Assembly: GCF_001898805.1 (NCBI RefSeq)
Contig: NZ_MKVJ01000001.1
Coordinates: 129,990 to 193,989 of the forward strand
From: Leifsonia sp. 71-9
Lineage (GTDB): Bacteria; Actinomycetota; Actinomycetes; Actinomycetales; Microbacteriaceae
Direction of reading: 5' to 3'
DNA length: 64,000 nt
The translations under genes were made by a program, and so were the position numbers. Positions within the stretch are counted from its first letter, which is position 1. Every line of letters begins with the position of its first letter. Below are positions 47,237 to 55,773 of the stretch, one piece after another. Under the pieces are notes generated by a model, which searched no databases, had not been told where the DNA came from, and saw nothing but the letters and a program-made list of their open reading frames with translations.

Positions 47237-48970
47237 ATGACCGCGACCGTTCCATCCAAACCGGACGACGTCGAGTCCAAGGGCCTGAAAGACGGCGCAC
47301 TCGGACTGGTGTCCAGCGTCGTCGTCGGCGTCGCGTCCACCGCCCCGGCCTACAGCCTCGCGGCGAGCCTGGGGTTCATCGTGGTCGGCGGCACGCTCGC
47401 CGCCGGCGTGAAGGCGCCGGGCATCGTGCTCCTGGCCTTCATCCCGATGTACCTGATCGCGGTGGCCTACCAGGAGCTGAACAAGGCGGAGCCGGACTGC
47501 GGCACCACCTTCACCTGGGCGACCCGGGCGTTCGGGCCGATCACCGGGTGGATGGGCGGCTGGGGGATCATCGTCGCCGACGTGATCGTGATGGCCAACC
47601 TGGCGCAGATCGCCGGGTCGTACTCGTTCACCTTCGTCGGCAGCTTCGGCCTGCCCGCCGTCTCGGCGCTGGCGAGCAACGTCGTGGCCACGACCATCGC
47701 CGGCCTGCTCTGGATCGCGATCATGACCTGGATCTGCTATCGCGGCATCGAGATCTCGGCGCGGCTGCAGTACGTGCTGCTGTCGTTCGAGGTGCTCATC
47801 CTCATCTTCTTCGCGGTGTTCGCGCTGGTGAAGGTGTACACGGGCAACGCCGAGCCGTACTCGCTGATCCCGCAGTGGGACTGGTTCAACCCGTTCACGC
47901 TCGACTTCGCGAAGACGATCGCTCCCGCGATGCTGACCGCGATCTTCATCTACTGGGGCTGGGACACCGCGGTCTCGATCAACGAGGAGACCAAGGACCC
48001 GGGCAAGACCCCGGGCCGCGCGGCCATCATCAGCACCCTCCTGCTGCTCGCCACGTACGCCGTCGTCACGGTCGCGACCGTCGCGTTCGCGGGCGTCGGC
48101 GACAAGGGCATCGGCCTCGCGAACCCGGCCAACTCCGGCGACGTGTTCTCGGCGATCGGGCCGACGCTGTTCGGCGGGGGGATCCTCGGGTCGATCCTGA
48201 TGGCGCTGCTCGGCTTCTCGATCCTGACCTCCGCGTCGGCGTCGACCCAGACGACCATCCTCCCGACCGCCCGCACCGCGCTCTCCATGGCGGCGTACAA
48301 GGCGATCCCGACGCAGTTCGCCCGCATCCACCCGCGCTTCCTGACGCCGACCTGGGCGACCATCGGCATGGGGATCGTCTCGGCGGTGTTCTACCTGATC
48401 TTCACGTTCATCAGCCCGGTGCTGCTGAACGCCCTGATCGGCTCGATCGGCCTGATGATCGCGTTCTACTACGGCCTCACCGGGTTCGCCTGCGTGTGGT
48501 TCTACCGGAGGACGCTCTTCACCTCGTTCCGGCACGTGATCATGCGCGGCGTGTTCCCGTTCCTGGGCGGCGTGATGCTGCTGGGCGTGTTCGTGTACGG
48601 CCTGATCAGCTTCGCGGCCCCCGACTGGCTGACCGACGAGAACGGCAAGAACGTGACGATCTTCGGGATCGGCGCCGAAGCGGTGGTGGGCGTCGGCGGC
48701 CTGCTCATCGGCGCGGTCCTGATGGCGATCTGGTGGTGGCGCAAGCCGGACTACTTCCGCGGCAAGACCCTCCCGATGCGCTCGCACGCCCTGGTGCTGG
48801 CCCCGGCGGGCGTGCCGACGTTCGGCCTCCCCGACTCCACCCCGGCCCGCACGGTCATCGCGCCCGACCGCTCGAATCTGCCCCCTGGGCAGATCCCGCT
48901 GAATGCTGAGACACTGGAGCCGGTCGAGCCGGAGAACGGCTCGACGACCCCGCGAGAGGACGGCACGTGA
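47237..48970 (+). CDS. APC family amino-acid permease
   Basis: This 577-residue permease has about twelve membrane helices, with VSSVVVGVASTAPAYSLAASLG in helix 1 and YWGWDTAVSINEETKDPGKTPGRA near helix 6, followed by a cytoplasmic tail of about 80 residues. It is the third APC transporter in the window and only distantly like the two of the amine locus. The ATG at 47237 follows TGGAGGTG. A TACGCT -10 candidate lies near 47181. The thioesterase gene overlaps its stop codon. Confidence 0.88.
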   Translation: MTATVPSKPDDVESKGLKDGALGLVSSVVVGVASTAPAYSLAASLGFIVVGGTLAAGVKAPGIVLLAFIPMYLIAVAYQELNKAEPDCGTTFTWATRAFGPITGWMGGWGIIVADVIVMANLAQIAGSYSFTFVGSFGLPAVSALASNVVATTIAGLLWIAIMTWICYRGIEISARLQYVLLSFEVLILIFFAVFALVKVYTGNAEPYSLIPQWDWFNPFTLDFAKTIAPAMLTAIFIYWGWDTAVSINEETKDPGKTPGRAAIISTLLLLATYAVVTVATVAFAGVGDKGIGLANPANSGDVFSAIGPTLFGGGILGSILMALLGFSILTSASASTQTTILPTARTALSMAAYKAIPTQFARIHPRFLTPTWATIGMGIVSAVFYLIFTFISPVLLNALIGSIGLMIAFYYGLTGFACVWFYRRTLFTSFRHVIMRGVFPFLGGVMLLGVFVYGLISFAAPDWLTDENGKNVTIFGIGAEAVVGVGGLLIGAVLMAIWWWRKPDYFRGKTLPMRSHALVLAPAGVPTFGLPDSTPARTVIAPDRSNLPPGQIPLNAETLEPVEPENGSTTPREDGT

Positions 48971-49458
48971 CGGAACGCCAGCGCATCGTCGAATGGGAGG
49001 ACCCGGCACCGGGAGTGGCGGTGATGCCCACGCTGAGCGGTCTCGACTACCTCCGGGCCATGATCGACGGCGTGCTCCCGCCGCCGCCGATCGCGAGCCT
49101 CATGGACATGACCCTGGTGGAGGCCGCGCCCGGCACGGCGACGTTCGTCTGCGAACCCGGCGAATCGCACTACAACCCCATCGGCACCGTCCACGGCGGC
49201 CTCGTCTGCACCCTGCTGGATTCGGTCCTCGGCTGCGCGGTGCAGACCACGCTCCCGCAGGGGCAGGGCTACACCTCCATCGAGATCAAGGTGAACTACC
49301 TCCGCCCGGTGCTGGCCGATTCCGGCCCGCTCACCTGCGTCGGAACGGTCACCAAGCCCGGCAACCGGGTGGCATTCGCCGACGGGGTCGTGACCGACGC
49401 GGCGGGCAAGGTCGTGGCGACCGCGACGGGGTCGTTGCTGGTCTTCCCGATCGGGTGA
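48967..49458 (+). CDS. PaaI family hotdog thioesterase
   Basis: This 163-residue protein has the PaaI/YdiI hotdog core: HYNPIGTVHGGLVCTLLDSVLGCAVQ with the HGG motif on the central helix, and TSIEIKVNYLRPV. Such enzymes hydrolyse aryl- or acyl-CoA esters in the cytoplasm. The GTG overlaps the permease stop (GTGA), so the pair is cotranscribed. An acyl-CoA ligase gene faces it 27 bases away. Confidence 0.88.
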   Translation: MTERQRIVEWEDPAPGVAVMPTLSGLDYLRAMIDGVLPPPPIASLMDMTLVEAAPGTATFVCEPGESHYNPIGTVHGGLVCTLLDSVLGCAVQTTLPQGQGYTSIEIKVNYLRPVLADSGPLTCVGTVTKPGNRVAFADGVVTDAAGKVVATATGSLLVFPIG

Positions 49459-49475
49459 CGCGGGCGGATCCCGCG
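49459..49475. terminator. Short hairpin between thioesterase and acyl-CoA ligase genes
   Basis: CGCGGG and CCCGCG (49459-49464 and 49470-49475) form a 6-bp stem directly after the thioesterase stop, with a 5-base loop. It is the only candidate terminator in this convergent 27-base gap and is weak. Confidence 0.3.
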
Positions 49476-49485
49476 ATCCGAACGT

Positions 49486-51171
49486 CTACCGCCCCAGCAG
49501 CTGGTCCCTCACCTTGCGGCGGATCACCTTGCCGACAATCGAGCGCGGGAGGTCGTCGACCTGCACGACGGTCTTCGGCACCTTGTATGCGGTGAGGGTG
49601 TCGCGCGCGTAGGTGCGGATCGCCGCCTCGTCGAACGACGCGCCCGGCTCCATCACGACCGCCGCGACGACCTTCTCGCCGCTGTGGGAGTCGGGGAGGC
49701 CCACCACGGCGACGTCCGCGACGCCCTCGAAGGAGCGCAGGGCGTCCTCCACCTCGGTCGGCGCGATGTTGAAGCCGCCGGAGATGATGAGCTCCTTGAT
49801 CCGGTCGACGATGCGGACGAAGCCGTCCTCGTCCATGGTCGCGATGTCGCCGGTGCGGAACCAGCCGTCGGAGGTGAACACCTTGGCGCTCTCGTCGGGC
49901 TTGCGCCAGTATCCCGAGAACACCTGGGGGCCGCGGGCGAGCAGCTCGCCCTCCTCGCCGAACGCGCGGTCGGTGTCGGGATCCTCCGGGTCCACGACGC
50001 GCAGCTCGGTGCTGGAGAGGGGGAGGCCGACGGTGCCGGCCTTGCGCCCCTCGCTGACCGGGTTGGCCATCAGCACGGGGGAGCACTCCGAGAGGCCGTA
50101 CCCCTCGACGAGGTAGCCTCCGGTCCGCTCCTCCCAGCCGCCGACGATGTCCTGCGGCAGGCTCATCGCGCCCGAGATGGCGATGCTGATCCCGTGCAGC
50201 GAGACCTTCCGCTTGTCGGCGGCCTGCACGAGGCGGTCGTAGATCGGCGGGACGGCGGGCAGGAACGTCGCGGGTCGCTTCTTCACGACGTCGAGCACCA
50301 GGTCCGGGTCGAACTTGGGGAAGAGCACGAGGCGCGCGCCCATGCTCATCGCGAAGGTGAGGCAGAGGGTGAGGCCGTAGGCGTGGAACAGCGGCAGCAC
50401 CGCGTAGACGACCGAGGTGCCGCGCTCGACCGAGGGAACCCAGGCGCGGGACTGCGCGGCGTTGACCGTCAGGTTGGCATGCGACAGCATCGCCCCCTTC
50501 GGCAGGCCGGTCGTGCCGCTGGTGTACTGGATGAGCGCGAGGTCGTCCGCCTGCGGCCGGGGTGAGGAGGCCTTGAGCTTGCGGCCGGAGACGAGCTGCT
50601 CCCACGTCACGGTCCCGGAGACCTTCGTGGTGAGCGCCTCGCGCGCCTCCCGTGCCTTGCGGATGGGCACGCGGAGCGCGAAGCGCTTGCCCGCCGGCAT
50701 GGCCGTGGTGAGGTCGACGGAGATCACGGTGGTCACCCCGAGGTCGGCCGGGAGGTCCTGCACGGTCGCGGCGACCTTGTCCCAGACGATGGCGACGGTC
50801 GCGCCGTGGTCCTCGAACTGGTGGCGCAGCTCGCGCGGTGTGTAAAGCGGATTGTGCTCGATCACGACCGCGCCGAGCCGCAGCGCGGCGTAGAACGCGA
50901 CGACGTGCTGCGGGCAGTTGGGCAGTACCAGCGCCACCCGGTCACCCTTGCGGACGCCGCGCTTGCGCAGCCCCTCGGCGGCGCGGGCGATCTGATCGCC
51001 CAACTCGGCGTAGGTGGTCGTCGCGCCGAAGAACTCCAGCGCCACATGGCTGCCGTAGGTCGCGACGGACTCGTCGATCAGGTGGGCGAGGGAGCCGGTG
51101 GGAGTGTCGACGTCGGCCGGGACGCCCGGTGCGTAACTCGCGACCCAGGGGCGTTCGCTGTAGATGCTCAC
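49486..51171 (-). CDS. Long-chain fatty-acid--CoA ligase
   Basis: This 561-residue ANL-family enzyme activates fatty acids to acyl-CoA through an acyl-adenylate. It has the ATP motif LIQYTSGTTGLPKGAMLSH, the GYGLSECSPVL motif, GDIATMDEDGFVRIVDRIKELIISGGFNIAP and the catalytic lysine in SIVGKVIRRKVRDQL near the end. No membrane segment is evident. The GTG at 51171 is preceded by TAGGCT ending 7 bases upstream, predicting a leaderless mRNA. Confidence 0.92.
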   Translation of the reverse strand: MSIYSERPWVASYAPGVPADVDTPTGSLAHLIDESVATYGSHVALEFFGATTTYAELGDQIARAAEGLRKRGVRKGDRVALVLPNCPQHVVAFYAALRLGAVVIEHNPLYTPRELRHQFEDHGATVAIVWDKVAATVQDLPADLGVTTVISVDLTTAMPAGKRFALRVPIRKAREAREALTTKVSGTVTWEQLVSGRKLKASSPRPQADDLALIQYTSGTTGLPKGAMLSHANLTVNAAQSRAWVPSVERGTSVVYAVLPLFHAYGLTLCLTFAMSMGARLVLFPKFDPDLVLDVVKKRPATFLPAVPPIYDRLVQAADKRKVSLHGISIAISGAMSLPQDIVGGWEERTGGYLVEGYGLSECSPVLMANPVSEGRKAGTVGLPLSSTELRVVDPEDPDTDRAFGEEGELLARGPQVFSGYWRKPDESAKVFTSDGWFRTGDIATMDEDGFVRIVDRIKELIISGGFNIAPTEVEDALRSFEGVADVAVVGLPDSHSGEKVVAAVVMEPGASFDEAAIRTYARDTLTAYKVPKTVVQVDDLPRSIVGKVIRRKVRDQLLGR

Positions 51172-51178
51172 GCCGGCA

Positions 51179-51184
51179 AGCCTA
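51179..51184 (-). promoter_or_regulatory. -10 box, leaderless start of the acyl-CoA ligase gene
   Basis: TAGGCT on the minus strand ends 7 bases before the GTG start at 51171. It overlaps the stop codon region of the upstream oxidoreductase gene. Confidence 0.5.
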
Positions 51185-51847
51185 CGCGGGCGTCACCAGC
51201 GCCCGCACGGCCTCCGCGATGGGTGTGTCGCCCGAGACGGCCTCCCACGTCTTGCCGATGGTGCCGGGCTCGTCGAGGCAGGCCGCGATCAGCCGGGCGA
51301 CGTCCTCGCGCGGGATGCTGCCGCGCTCGACGGACTCGCCGAGGGTGACCAGGCCGGTGCCGTCGTCGAACGTGAGCGCACCGGGACGCAGGATGGTCCA
51401 GTCCAGGCCGGACTGCCGCAGGGCGGTGTCCGCATCGCGCTTGGCGTCGACGTAAGCGCGCCAATCGGGCTCGGCGTCCTCGGCCACGGGGGAGTCGACG
51501 CCCCAGGCCGAGACCTGCACGAACCGGCGCACGCCGGCCTTCACCGCCGCCTCGGCGGATTTGACCGAGCCGCCGTAGTCGACCGTCCGCTTGCGTTCCA
51601 CACCGGAGCCTCCGCCGGCGCCGGCCGTGAAGACGACCGCGTCGCAGCCGGAGATCGCCGCGGCGAGCTCGTCGGCGGTCGCGGACTCGATGTCGACCAG
51701 CACCCCTTCACCACCCAGACGGTAGACGTCCTCCGCGTGATCGTCGTTGCGGACGATCCCGACGAAGTCGTCTCCCTGGTCGTAGAGCACCCGCATGAGC
51801 TGCTGGGCGACTTTTCCGTGGGCACCGACGATCGCTACTCGAGACAT
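51182..51847 (-). CDS. NAD(P)H-binding protein (atypical SDR)
   Basis: This 221-residue protein has VAIVGAHGKVAQQLMRVL at the N-terminus, DAVVFTAGAGGGSG for the second cofactor loop, VQVSAWGVDS, and LDWTILRPGALT. This matches the short NmrA/YwnB-like group of NAD(P)-binding proteins, often linked to stress responses. The ATG at 51847 is chosen over an upstream start because CAAGAT on the minus strand ends 6 bases before it. Confidence 0.83.
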   Translation of the reverse strand: MSRVAIVGAHGKVAQQLMRVLYDQGDDFVGIVRNDDHAEDVYRLGGEGVLVDIESATADELAAAISGCDAVVFTAGAGGGSGVERKRTVDYGGSVKSAEAAVKAGVRRFVQVSAWGVDSPVAEDAEPDWRAYVDAKRDADTALRQSGLDWTILRPGALTFDDGTGLVTLGESVERGSIPREDVARLIAACLDEPGTIGKTWEAVSGDTPIAEAVRALVTPA

Positions 51848-51920
51848 GACTCCATCTTGCTCCCTTCCGGGCGGCGTGCGCTCCTGGCGAACGCGCACAC
51901 ACTTCCGGCGCGGACTTTGT

Positions 51921-51926
51921 TAGCGT
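51921..51926 (+). promoter_or_regulatory. -10 box, leaderless start of the DUF6412 gene
   Basis: TAGCGT ends 7 bases before the ATG at 51934. Confidence 0.5.
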
Positions 51927-51933
51927 CGGCACC

Positions 51934-52239
51934 ATGTCGGCCGTCCTGGAGCTCCTCGCGCATCTCGTCGCGTCCGCTCTGGGCACGGCCTGGAACGCGA
52001 GCTCGCCCGGCGGCACCATCGCCGTCGCGGGTGTGGCGGGCGCCATCGGCCTCGTGGCCGTCGTCTCCGCGGCCTCCCTCCGCTCGGTCGCCGCGCTCGC
52101 GGCGTCGCTGCGCGAGCGGGCCGTCTGGTCGCGCCCCGCCGAGCCGCCCGTCGACCGGCTGACCGAGAGCCAGTCGCATCCCGACACCGACGGCCGCCCG
52201 CGCCCGCGAGCGCCGGGATCCCTCCTGCCGGCCGTGTAG
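51934..52239 (+). CDS. DUF6412-like small membrane protein
   Basis: The 101 residues contain two hydrophobic stretches (about 3-20 and 27-50) and a polar C-terminal tail rich in Arg and Pro. It resembles the DUF6412 proteins found next to YidC paralogues in Microbacteriaceae. The function is unknown. It stands 68 bases upstream of the YidC-like gene and is probably cotranscribed, so it may be a partner or a substrate of that insertase (inference). Confidence 0.65.
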   Translation: MSAVLELLAHLVASALGTAWNASSPGGTIAVAGVAGAIGLVAVVSAASLRSVAALAASLRERAVWSRPAEPPVDRLTESQSHPDTDGRPRPRAPGSLLPAV

Positions 52240-52307
52240 CCGGGGCGTGTCGCCCCTGCCAGCGGCCAGACGACTCCTCGTCCGTCCGACAGCAGGGAAA
52301 CACACTC

Positions 52308-53081
52308 ATGGACCTCTTCTCCTGGCCGCCCGTCGCGGCCCTCCTCGACGCGGCCTACCGCCTCGTCACCGGCCTCTCCGCGGCCGCCGAGCCCATCGCG
52401 GGCACCGCGGCCGGCGTCGTCGCGGTCGTCGTCCTCACGATGCTCGTGCGCGCCCTCCTCCTCCCCGTCGGCGTCAGCCAGGTGCGCGCCGAGTACACCC
52501 GGCGCCGGCTCGCGCCGCAGATCGCCGCCCTCCAGAAGAAGCACGGCGCGAACCGCGAGAAGCTCGCCGAGGCCACGATGGAGCTCTACCGCAGCGAGCG
52601 CACGTCGCCGTTCGCCGGGATGCTGCCGCTGCTCGTGCAGATCCCGGTCATCTCGCTCGTCTACGCCGTGTTCACCCACCCGATGATCGCCGGGCACGCG
52701 AACGAGCTGCTGGGCGAACGCGCGTTCGGCGCACCGCTCGGCACGAGCTTCGTCGGGCTGACCGGCGCGGGTCCGGTGTGGCCGGCGATCGCGGTCTACC
52801 TGGGCGTCCTCCTCCTGATCGCCGTCGTCACGACCGTGTCCAGGAGGGTGCTGGCACTGCCGCAGGCCGAGGGGAGCGCCTCCCCGACGGGGATGGTGCG
52901 TGCGCTGTCCTTCCTGCCCTACGTGACCGTGGTCTTCGCGGCTTTCGTGCCTCTCGCCGCGGCGGTGTACATCCTGACCTCCACGACCTGGACGGTGGCG
53001 GAGCGCTGGCTCCTCCGCCGCCTGCTCGATCCTGCCCGAAAGGGCCCCGCGGGCACGGCGAGGCCATCGCCCTCGCACTGA
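52308..53081 (+). CDS. YidC/Oxa1 family membrane insertase paralogue
   Basis: This 257-residue protein has the conserved insertase core: LTMLVRALLLPVGVSQVRAEYTRRRLAPQIAALQKKH with the cytoplasmic coiled-coil loop, FAGMLPLLVQIPVISLVYAVF, and a final helix pair near 200-235. It is shorter than the main chromosomal YidC, lacks its long tail and is not near rnpA or dnaA, so it is a second copy with a probable specialised client set. Start ATG 52308 follows AGCAGGG. Confidence 0.86.
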   Translation: MDLFSWPPVAALLDAAYRLVTGLSAAAEPIAGTAAGVVAVVVLTMLVRALLLPVGVSQVRAEYTRRRLAPQIAALQKKHGANREKLAEATMELYRSERTSPFAGMLPLLVQIPVISLVYAVFTHPMIAGHANELLGERAFGAPLGTSFVGLTGAGPVWPAIAVYLGVLLLIAVVTTVSRRVLALPQAEGSASPTGMVRALSFLPYVTVVFAAFVPLAAAVYILTSTTWTVAERWLLRRLLDPARKGPAGTARPSPSH

Positions 53082-53115
53082 GGCGATCGACGGGCGGTGA
53101 TGGGATGCTTGTCGC

Positions 53116-53436
53116 ATGTGGAGACGCAAGACGAGTCCTGATGCCGAGAGCACCCGGGGTGCGGACGCGGCCGCCGGGTCGCTGGGGGTCGGCGTGCAGG
53201 TGTACGTCCGCGAGAGCGAACCGCCCGCGGGCGACGACTGGGTCGGCGAGCCGACCGGCGTGATCGTGGCGCCGGGGGAGCGCAGCCTGCGCAGCGTGTC
53301 GCTCCCGAGCGACCGCCTCACCACCTGGGTCGTCGCGTTCGCCGAGCCGCAGTACCGCCGCGACGGCCGCGGTCCGGCCGAGACCGCGACGGTCCCCGCC
53401 TCCCGGCTGGTGGCCGCCGAGCCCGTGGAGGACTGA
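53116..53436 (+). CDS. Small hypothetical protein
   Basis: The 106 residues have no family I recognise and no membrane segment. The centre (VQVYVRESEPPAGDDWVGEPTGVIVAPG) reads like a small beta-barrel, and the C-terminus is VPASRLVAAEP. GATGCT ends 6 bases before the ATG, matching the leaderless pattern of nearby genes, and codon use is normal. The DUF1697 gene starts 2 bases after its stop codon. Confidence 0.6.
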   Translation: MWRRKTSPDAESTRGADAAAGSLGVGVQVYVRESEPPAGDDWVGEPTGVIVAPGERSLRSVSLPSDRLTTWVVAFAEPQYRRDGRGPAETATVPASRLVAAEPVED

Positions 53437-53437
53437 C

Positions 53438-53974
53438 GTGCTCGGCGTCGGGCTGGTGCGCGGGATCAACGTGGGCGCCTCGACGCGGGTCGCGAAGGGC
53501 GACCTGGTGGCGGCGTTCGAGGACGCGGGGCTCCGCGACGTGGTGACGCTCCTCCAGAGCGGCAACGCCGTGTTCGCGGCCGGCGAGGAGCCCACCGGGA
53601 CCACGGCGGCCGCGGTCGAGGCCGCGCTGCAGTCCCGCTCGGGCGTGGCCGCCCGGGTCCTGCTGCTGACGGAGAAGCGGTTCCGCGCCGTCGCCGCGGC
53701 GAATCCGCTGGTCGGGATCGGCGACGACGACTCGCGTCTGGTGGTGACCTTCCTCGATCACGACATCCCCGGCTCGGTGCAGCTGCCCGACGACGACGAC
53801 ACCGCCCCCGAGATCATCCGGGCCGGTGAGCGCGCCCTCTACCAGTGGTGCCCGCTCGGCGTGTCGAAGTCGGTCGTTCCCGTCGCGTTCTGGCGGGCGG
53901 TCGGGCCGGTCGCGACGGGGCGCAATCAGCGCACGGTGACGCGCCTCCTGGCCGAGCTGGATCGTCGCCGCTGA
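53438..53974 (+). CDS. DUF1697 family protein
   Basis: This 178-residue protein has the DUF1697 pattern: LVRGINVGASTRVAKGDLVAAFEDAGLRDVVTLLQSGNAVF at the N-terminus and TGRNQRTVTRLLAEL at the end. The family is widespread, soluble and uncharacterised, with a two-domain ferredoxin-like fold known from structural work. The GTG start follows GAGGACTGAC and leaves only a 1-base gap to the preceding gene. Confidence 0.83.
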   Translation: MLGVGLVRGINVGASTRVAKGDLVAAFEDAGLRDVVTLLQSGNAVFAAGEEPTGTTAAAVEAALQSRSGVAARVLLLTEKRFRAVAAANPLVGIGDDDSRLVVTFLDHDIPGSVQLPDDDDTAPEIIRAGERALYQWCPLGVSKSVVPVAFWRAVGPVATGRNQRTVTRLLAELDRRR

Positions 53975-54012
53975 GACGCACGCCAGCACTGTTCCGGCGA
54001 GCCGCGCGAACC

Positions 54013-54018
54013 TACAAT
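54013..54018 (+). promoter_or_regulatory. -10 box, leaderless start of the 54025 gene
   Basis: TACAAT, the best -10 match in the window, ends 6 bases before the ATG at 54025. Confidence 0.6.
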
Positions 54019-54024
54019 TGCGGC

Positions 54025-54684
54025 ATGTTCGTCGAGGGCACGCTTCGATGGCAGGTCACCGAGGACTGTCCGTGGGACCTGCTGATGGCGCTCGCCGTGC
54101 GCGACCTCGCCGGTCTCGGCGCGGCTGGCGAGCCGGCGCTGCCTCGCCTGGCTCCCGCGCTCGCGCCCGTCGTCACGGCGAACACGGGAGCGCACCCGGT
54201 CGTGCCCTCGTCCGCCGGGCGTAGGAGTCGCACCGACACGGGCACGGGGGAGGGCGGCTCCCTCGCCGATCAGTGGCGGGCCTGGTTCGACGTGGCCGTC
54301 GACCGCGAGCGTCGCCCCCTCGGCGGGATGCTGCATCCACCGCACTTCGAGGTCTTCGACCGCGCGATCGAGCTGCAGGACGTGGTGATCGAGCACTACG
54401 AGGTCGCCGCGAGCTGGGCGCACGAGCGCCACGCCGAGTACGTGCAGGCCAGCCTCCTGAACCACGCCCGCCGGGCCGCCGACATCGTCGACGTCGTGCG
54501 CGAGCGCGAGTACGAGCTGCGCCGCCAGGCGGGCTACTTCCGCCTCGACCTCGACGTGCTGCCGCTGTCGAGCCCCGGCGCCTGGATCGTCGGCCCGCAC
54601 ACGGTCGTCGTCAGCGCGAGCCTGCGCGACGACTCTCCGGCCTTCCGCGACTGGTTCCGCCCGCTGGTGTCCGCTCTCGTCTGA
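54025..54684 (+). CDS. Hypothetical soluble protein
   Basis: The 219 residues match no family I know. There is no signal or membrane segment. A helical centre contains HHEV-like acidic/histidine positions (VIEHYEVAASWAHERHAEYVQASLLNHARRA, about 115-150), followed by a beta-rich end (GAWIVGPHTVVVSASLRDD). The start is fixed by TACAAT at 54013-54018. The last codons form one arm of a terminator hairpin, with the stop codon in its loop. Confidence 0.65.
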   Translation: MFVEGTLRWQVTEDCPWDLLMALAVRDLAGLGAAGEPALPRLAPALAPVVTANTGAHPVVPSSAGRRSRTDTGTGEGGSLADQWRAWFDVAVDRERRPLGGMLHPPHFEVFDRAIELQDVVIEHYEVAASWAHERHAEYVQASLLNHARRAADIVDVVREREYELRRQAGYFRLDLDVLPLSSPGAWIVGPHTVVVSASLRDDSPAFRDWFRPLVSALV

Positions 54685-54704
54685 GCGCGGACACCAGCGG
54701 GCGG
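54657..54704. terminator. Bidirectional terminator with a stop codon in its loop
   Basis: A perfect 18-bp inverted repeat (54657-54674 with 54687-54704) encloses a 12-base loop that contains the TGA of the rightward gene. The right arm ends 7 bases before the stop of the leftward aldo/keto reductase. It serves both convergent genes and forces the last six codons of the rightward gene. Confidence 0.85.
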
Positions 54705-54711
54705 CGGTGGA

Positions 54712-55716
54712 TCAGGCCGGGCGCTTCGCCGGCGAGATGGTCTGCGCCGGGTCGGTCTCGGCGACGTCGCCGACGGCCTCGTCGATGCGCGCGAGCACGT
54801 CGTCGCTGAGACGGATGCCCGCGGCGGCGGCGTTCGAGGCGACCTGCTCGGGACGCGAGGCCCCGACGATCGCGCCGGCCACGTTCGGGTTCTGCAGCAC
54901 CCACGCGACGGCGAGCTGCGCCATCGTGATGCCGAGCTCGTCGGCGATCGGGCGCAGCCCCTGGACGGCGGTGAGGACGTCGTCGCGCAGGAAGCTCTTG
55001 ATGGCGTTGGCGCCGCCCTTCTCGTCCGCGGCGCGGCTGCCCGCCGGCGGCTGCTCACCCGGCGCGTACTTGCCGGTGAGCACGCCCTGGGCGACGGGCG
55101 ACCAGACGATCTGCGAGATCCCGAGCTCGGCGGACGCGGGCACGACCTCCTTCTCGATCACACGCCACAGCATCGAGTACTGCGGCTGGTTCGAGATGAG
55201 CTGGAAGCCGAGCTCCTTCGACAGGGCGTGCCCGGCGCGCAGTTGCTCGGCGTTCCACTCGCTGACGCCGATGTAGAGCGCCTTGCCCGCGCGGACGACG
55301 TCGGCGAACGCCTGCATCGTCTCCTCCAGGGGCGTCTCGTAGTCGAAGCGGTGCGCCTGGTAGAGGTCGACGTAGTCGGTGCCCAGCCGTTCGAGGGAGC
55401 CGTCGATCGACTCGAAGATGTGCTTGCGCGAGAGGCCGACATCGTTGTGCCCCTTGGGGCCGGTCGGCCAGTAGACCTTGGTGAAGATCTCGATCGACGC
55501 GCGGCGCTCGCCCGCGAGGGCGTCGCCCAGGACCTTCTCGGCGGCCGTGTTGGCGTACGCGTCGGCGGTGTCGAAGGTCGTGATCCCGGCGTCGAGGGCG
55601 GCCTGCACGCTGCGCGCGGCGATGTCGTTCTCGACCTGGGAGGCGTGGGTCAGCCAGTTGCCGTAGATGATCTCCGAGATCTTGAGCCCGGAGTTGCCGA
55701 GGTATCTGAATTCCAT
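54712..55716 (-). CDS. Aldo/keto reductase (potassium-channel beta-subunit-like)
   Basis: This 334-residue NADPH-dependent oxidoreductase has MEFRYLGNSGLKISEIIYGNW at the start, TFDTADAYANTAAEKVLGDAL with the catalytic Asp and Tyr, the catalytic Lys in IFTKVYWPTG and the conserved His in LYQAHRFDYETPLEE. The C-terminal GAIVGASRPEQVASN binds NADPH. Sequence type is that of the AKR6/YghZ-like group. TAGCGT on the minus strand (55724-55729) ends 7 bases before the ATG, supporting this start. Confidence 0.93.
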   Translation of the reverse strand: MEFRYLGNSGLKISEIIYGNWLTHASQVENDIAARSVQAALDAGITTFDTADAYANTAAEKVLGDALAGERRASIEIFTKVYWPTGPKGHNDVGLSRKHIFESIDGSLERLGTDYVDLYQAHRFDYETPLEETMQAFADVVRAGKALYIGVSEWNAEQLRAGHALSKELGFQLISNQPQYSMLWRVIEKEVVPASAELGISQIVWSPVAQGVLTGKYAPGEQPPAGSRAADEKGGANAIKSFLRDDVLTAVQGLRPIADELGITMAQLAVAWVLQNPNVAGAIVGASRPEQVASNAAAAGIRLSDDVLARIDEAVGDVAETDPAQTISPAKRPA

Positions 55717-55723
55717 GCGGTTC

Positions 55724-55729
55724 ACGCTA
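55724..55729 (-). promoter_or_regulatory. -10 box, leaderless start of the aldo/keto reductase gene
   Basis: TAGCGT on the minus strand ends 7 bases before the ATG at 55716. dinB diverges about 58 bases away. Confidence 0.5.
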
Positions 55730-55773
55730 CTCGTCGCGGACCGGTGTCGGCGGACGGTGGCATGCTGGAGGGT

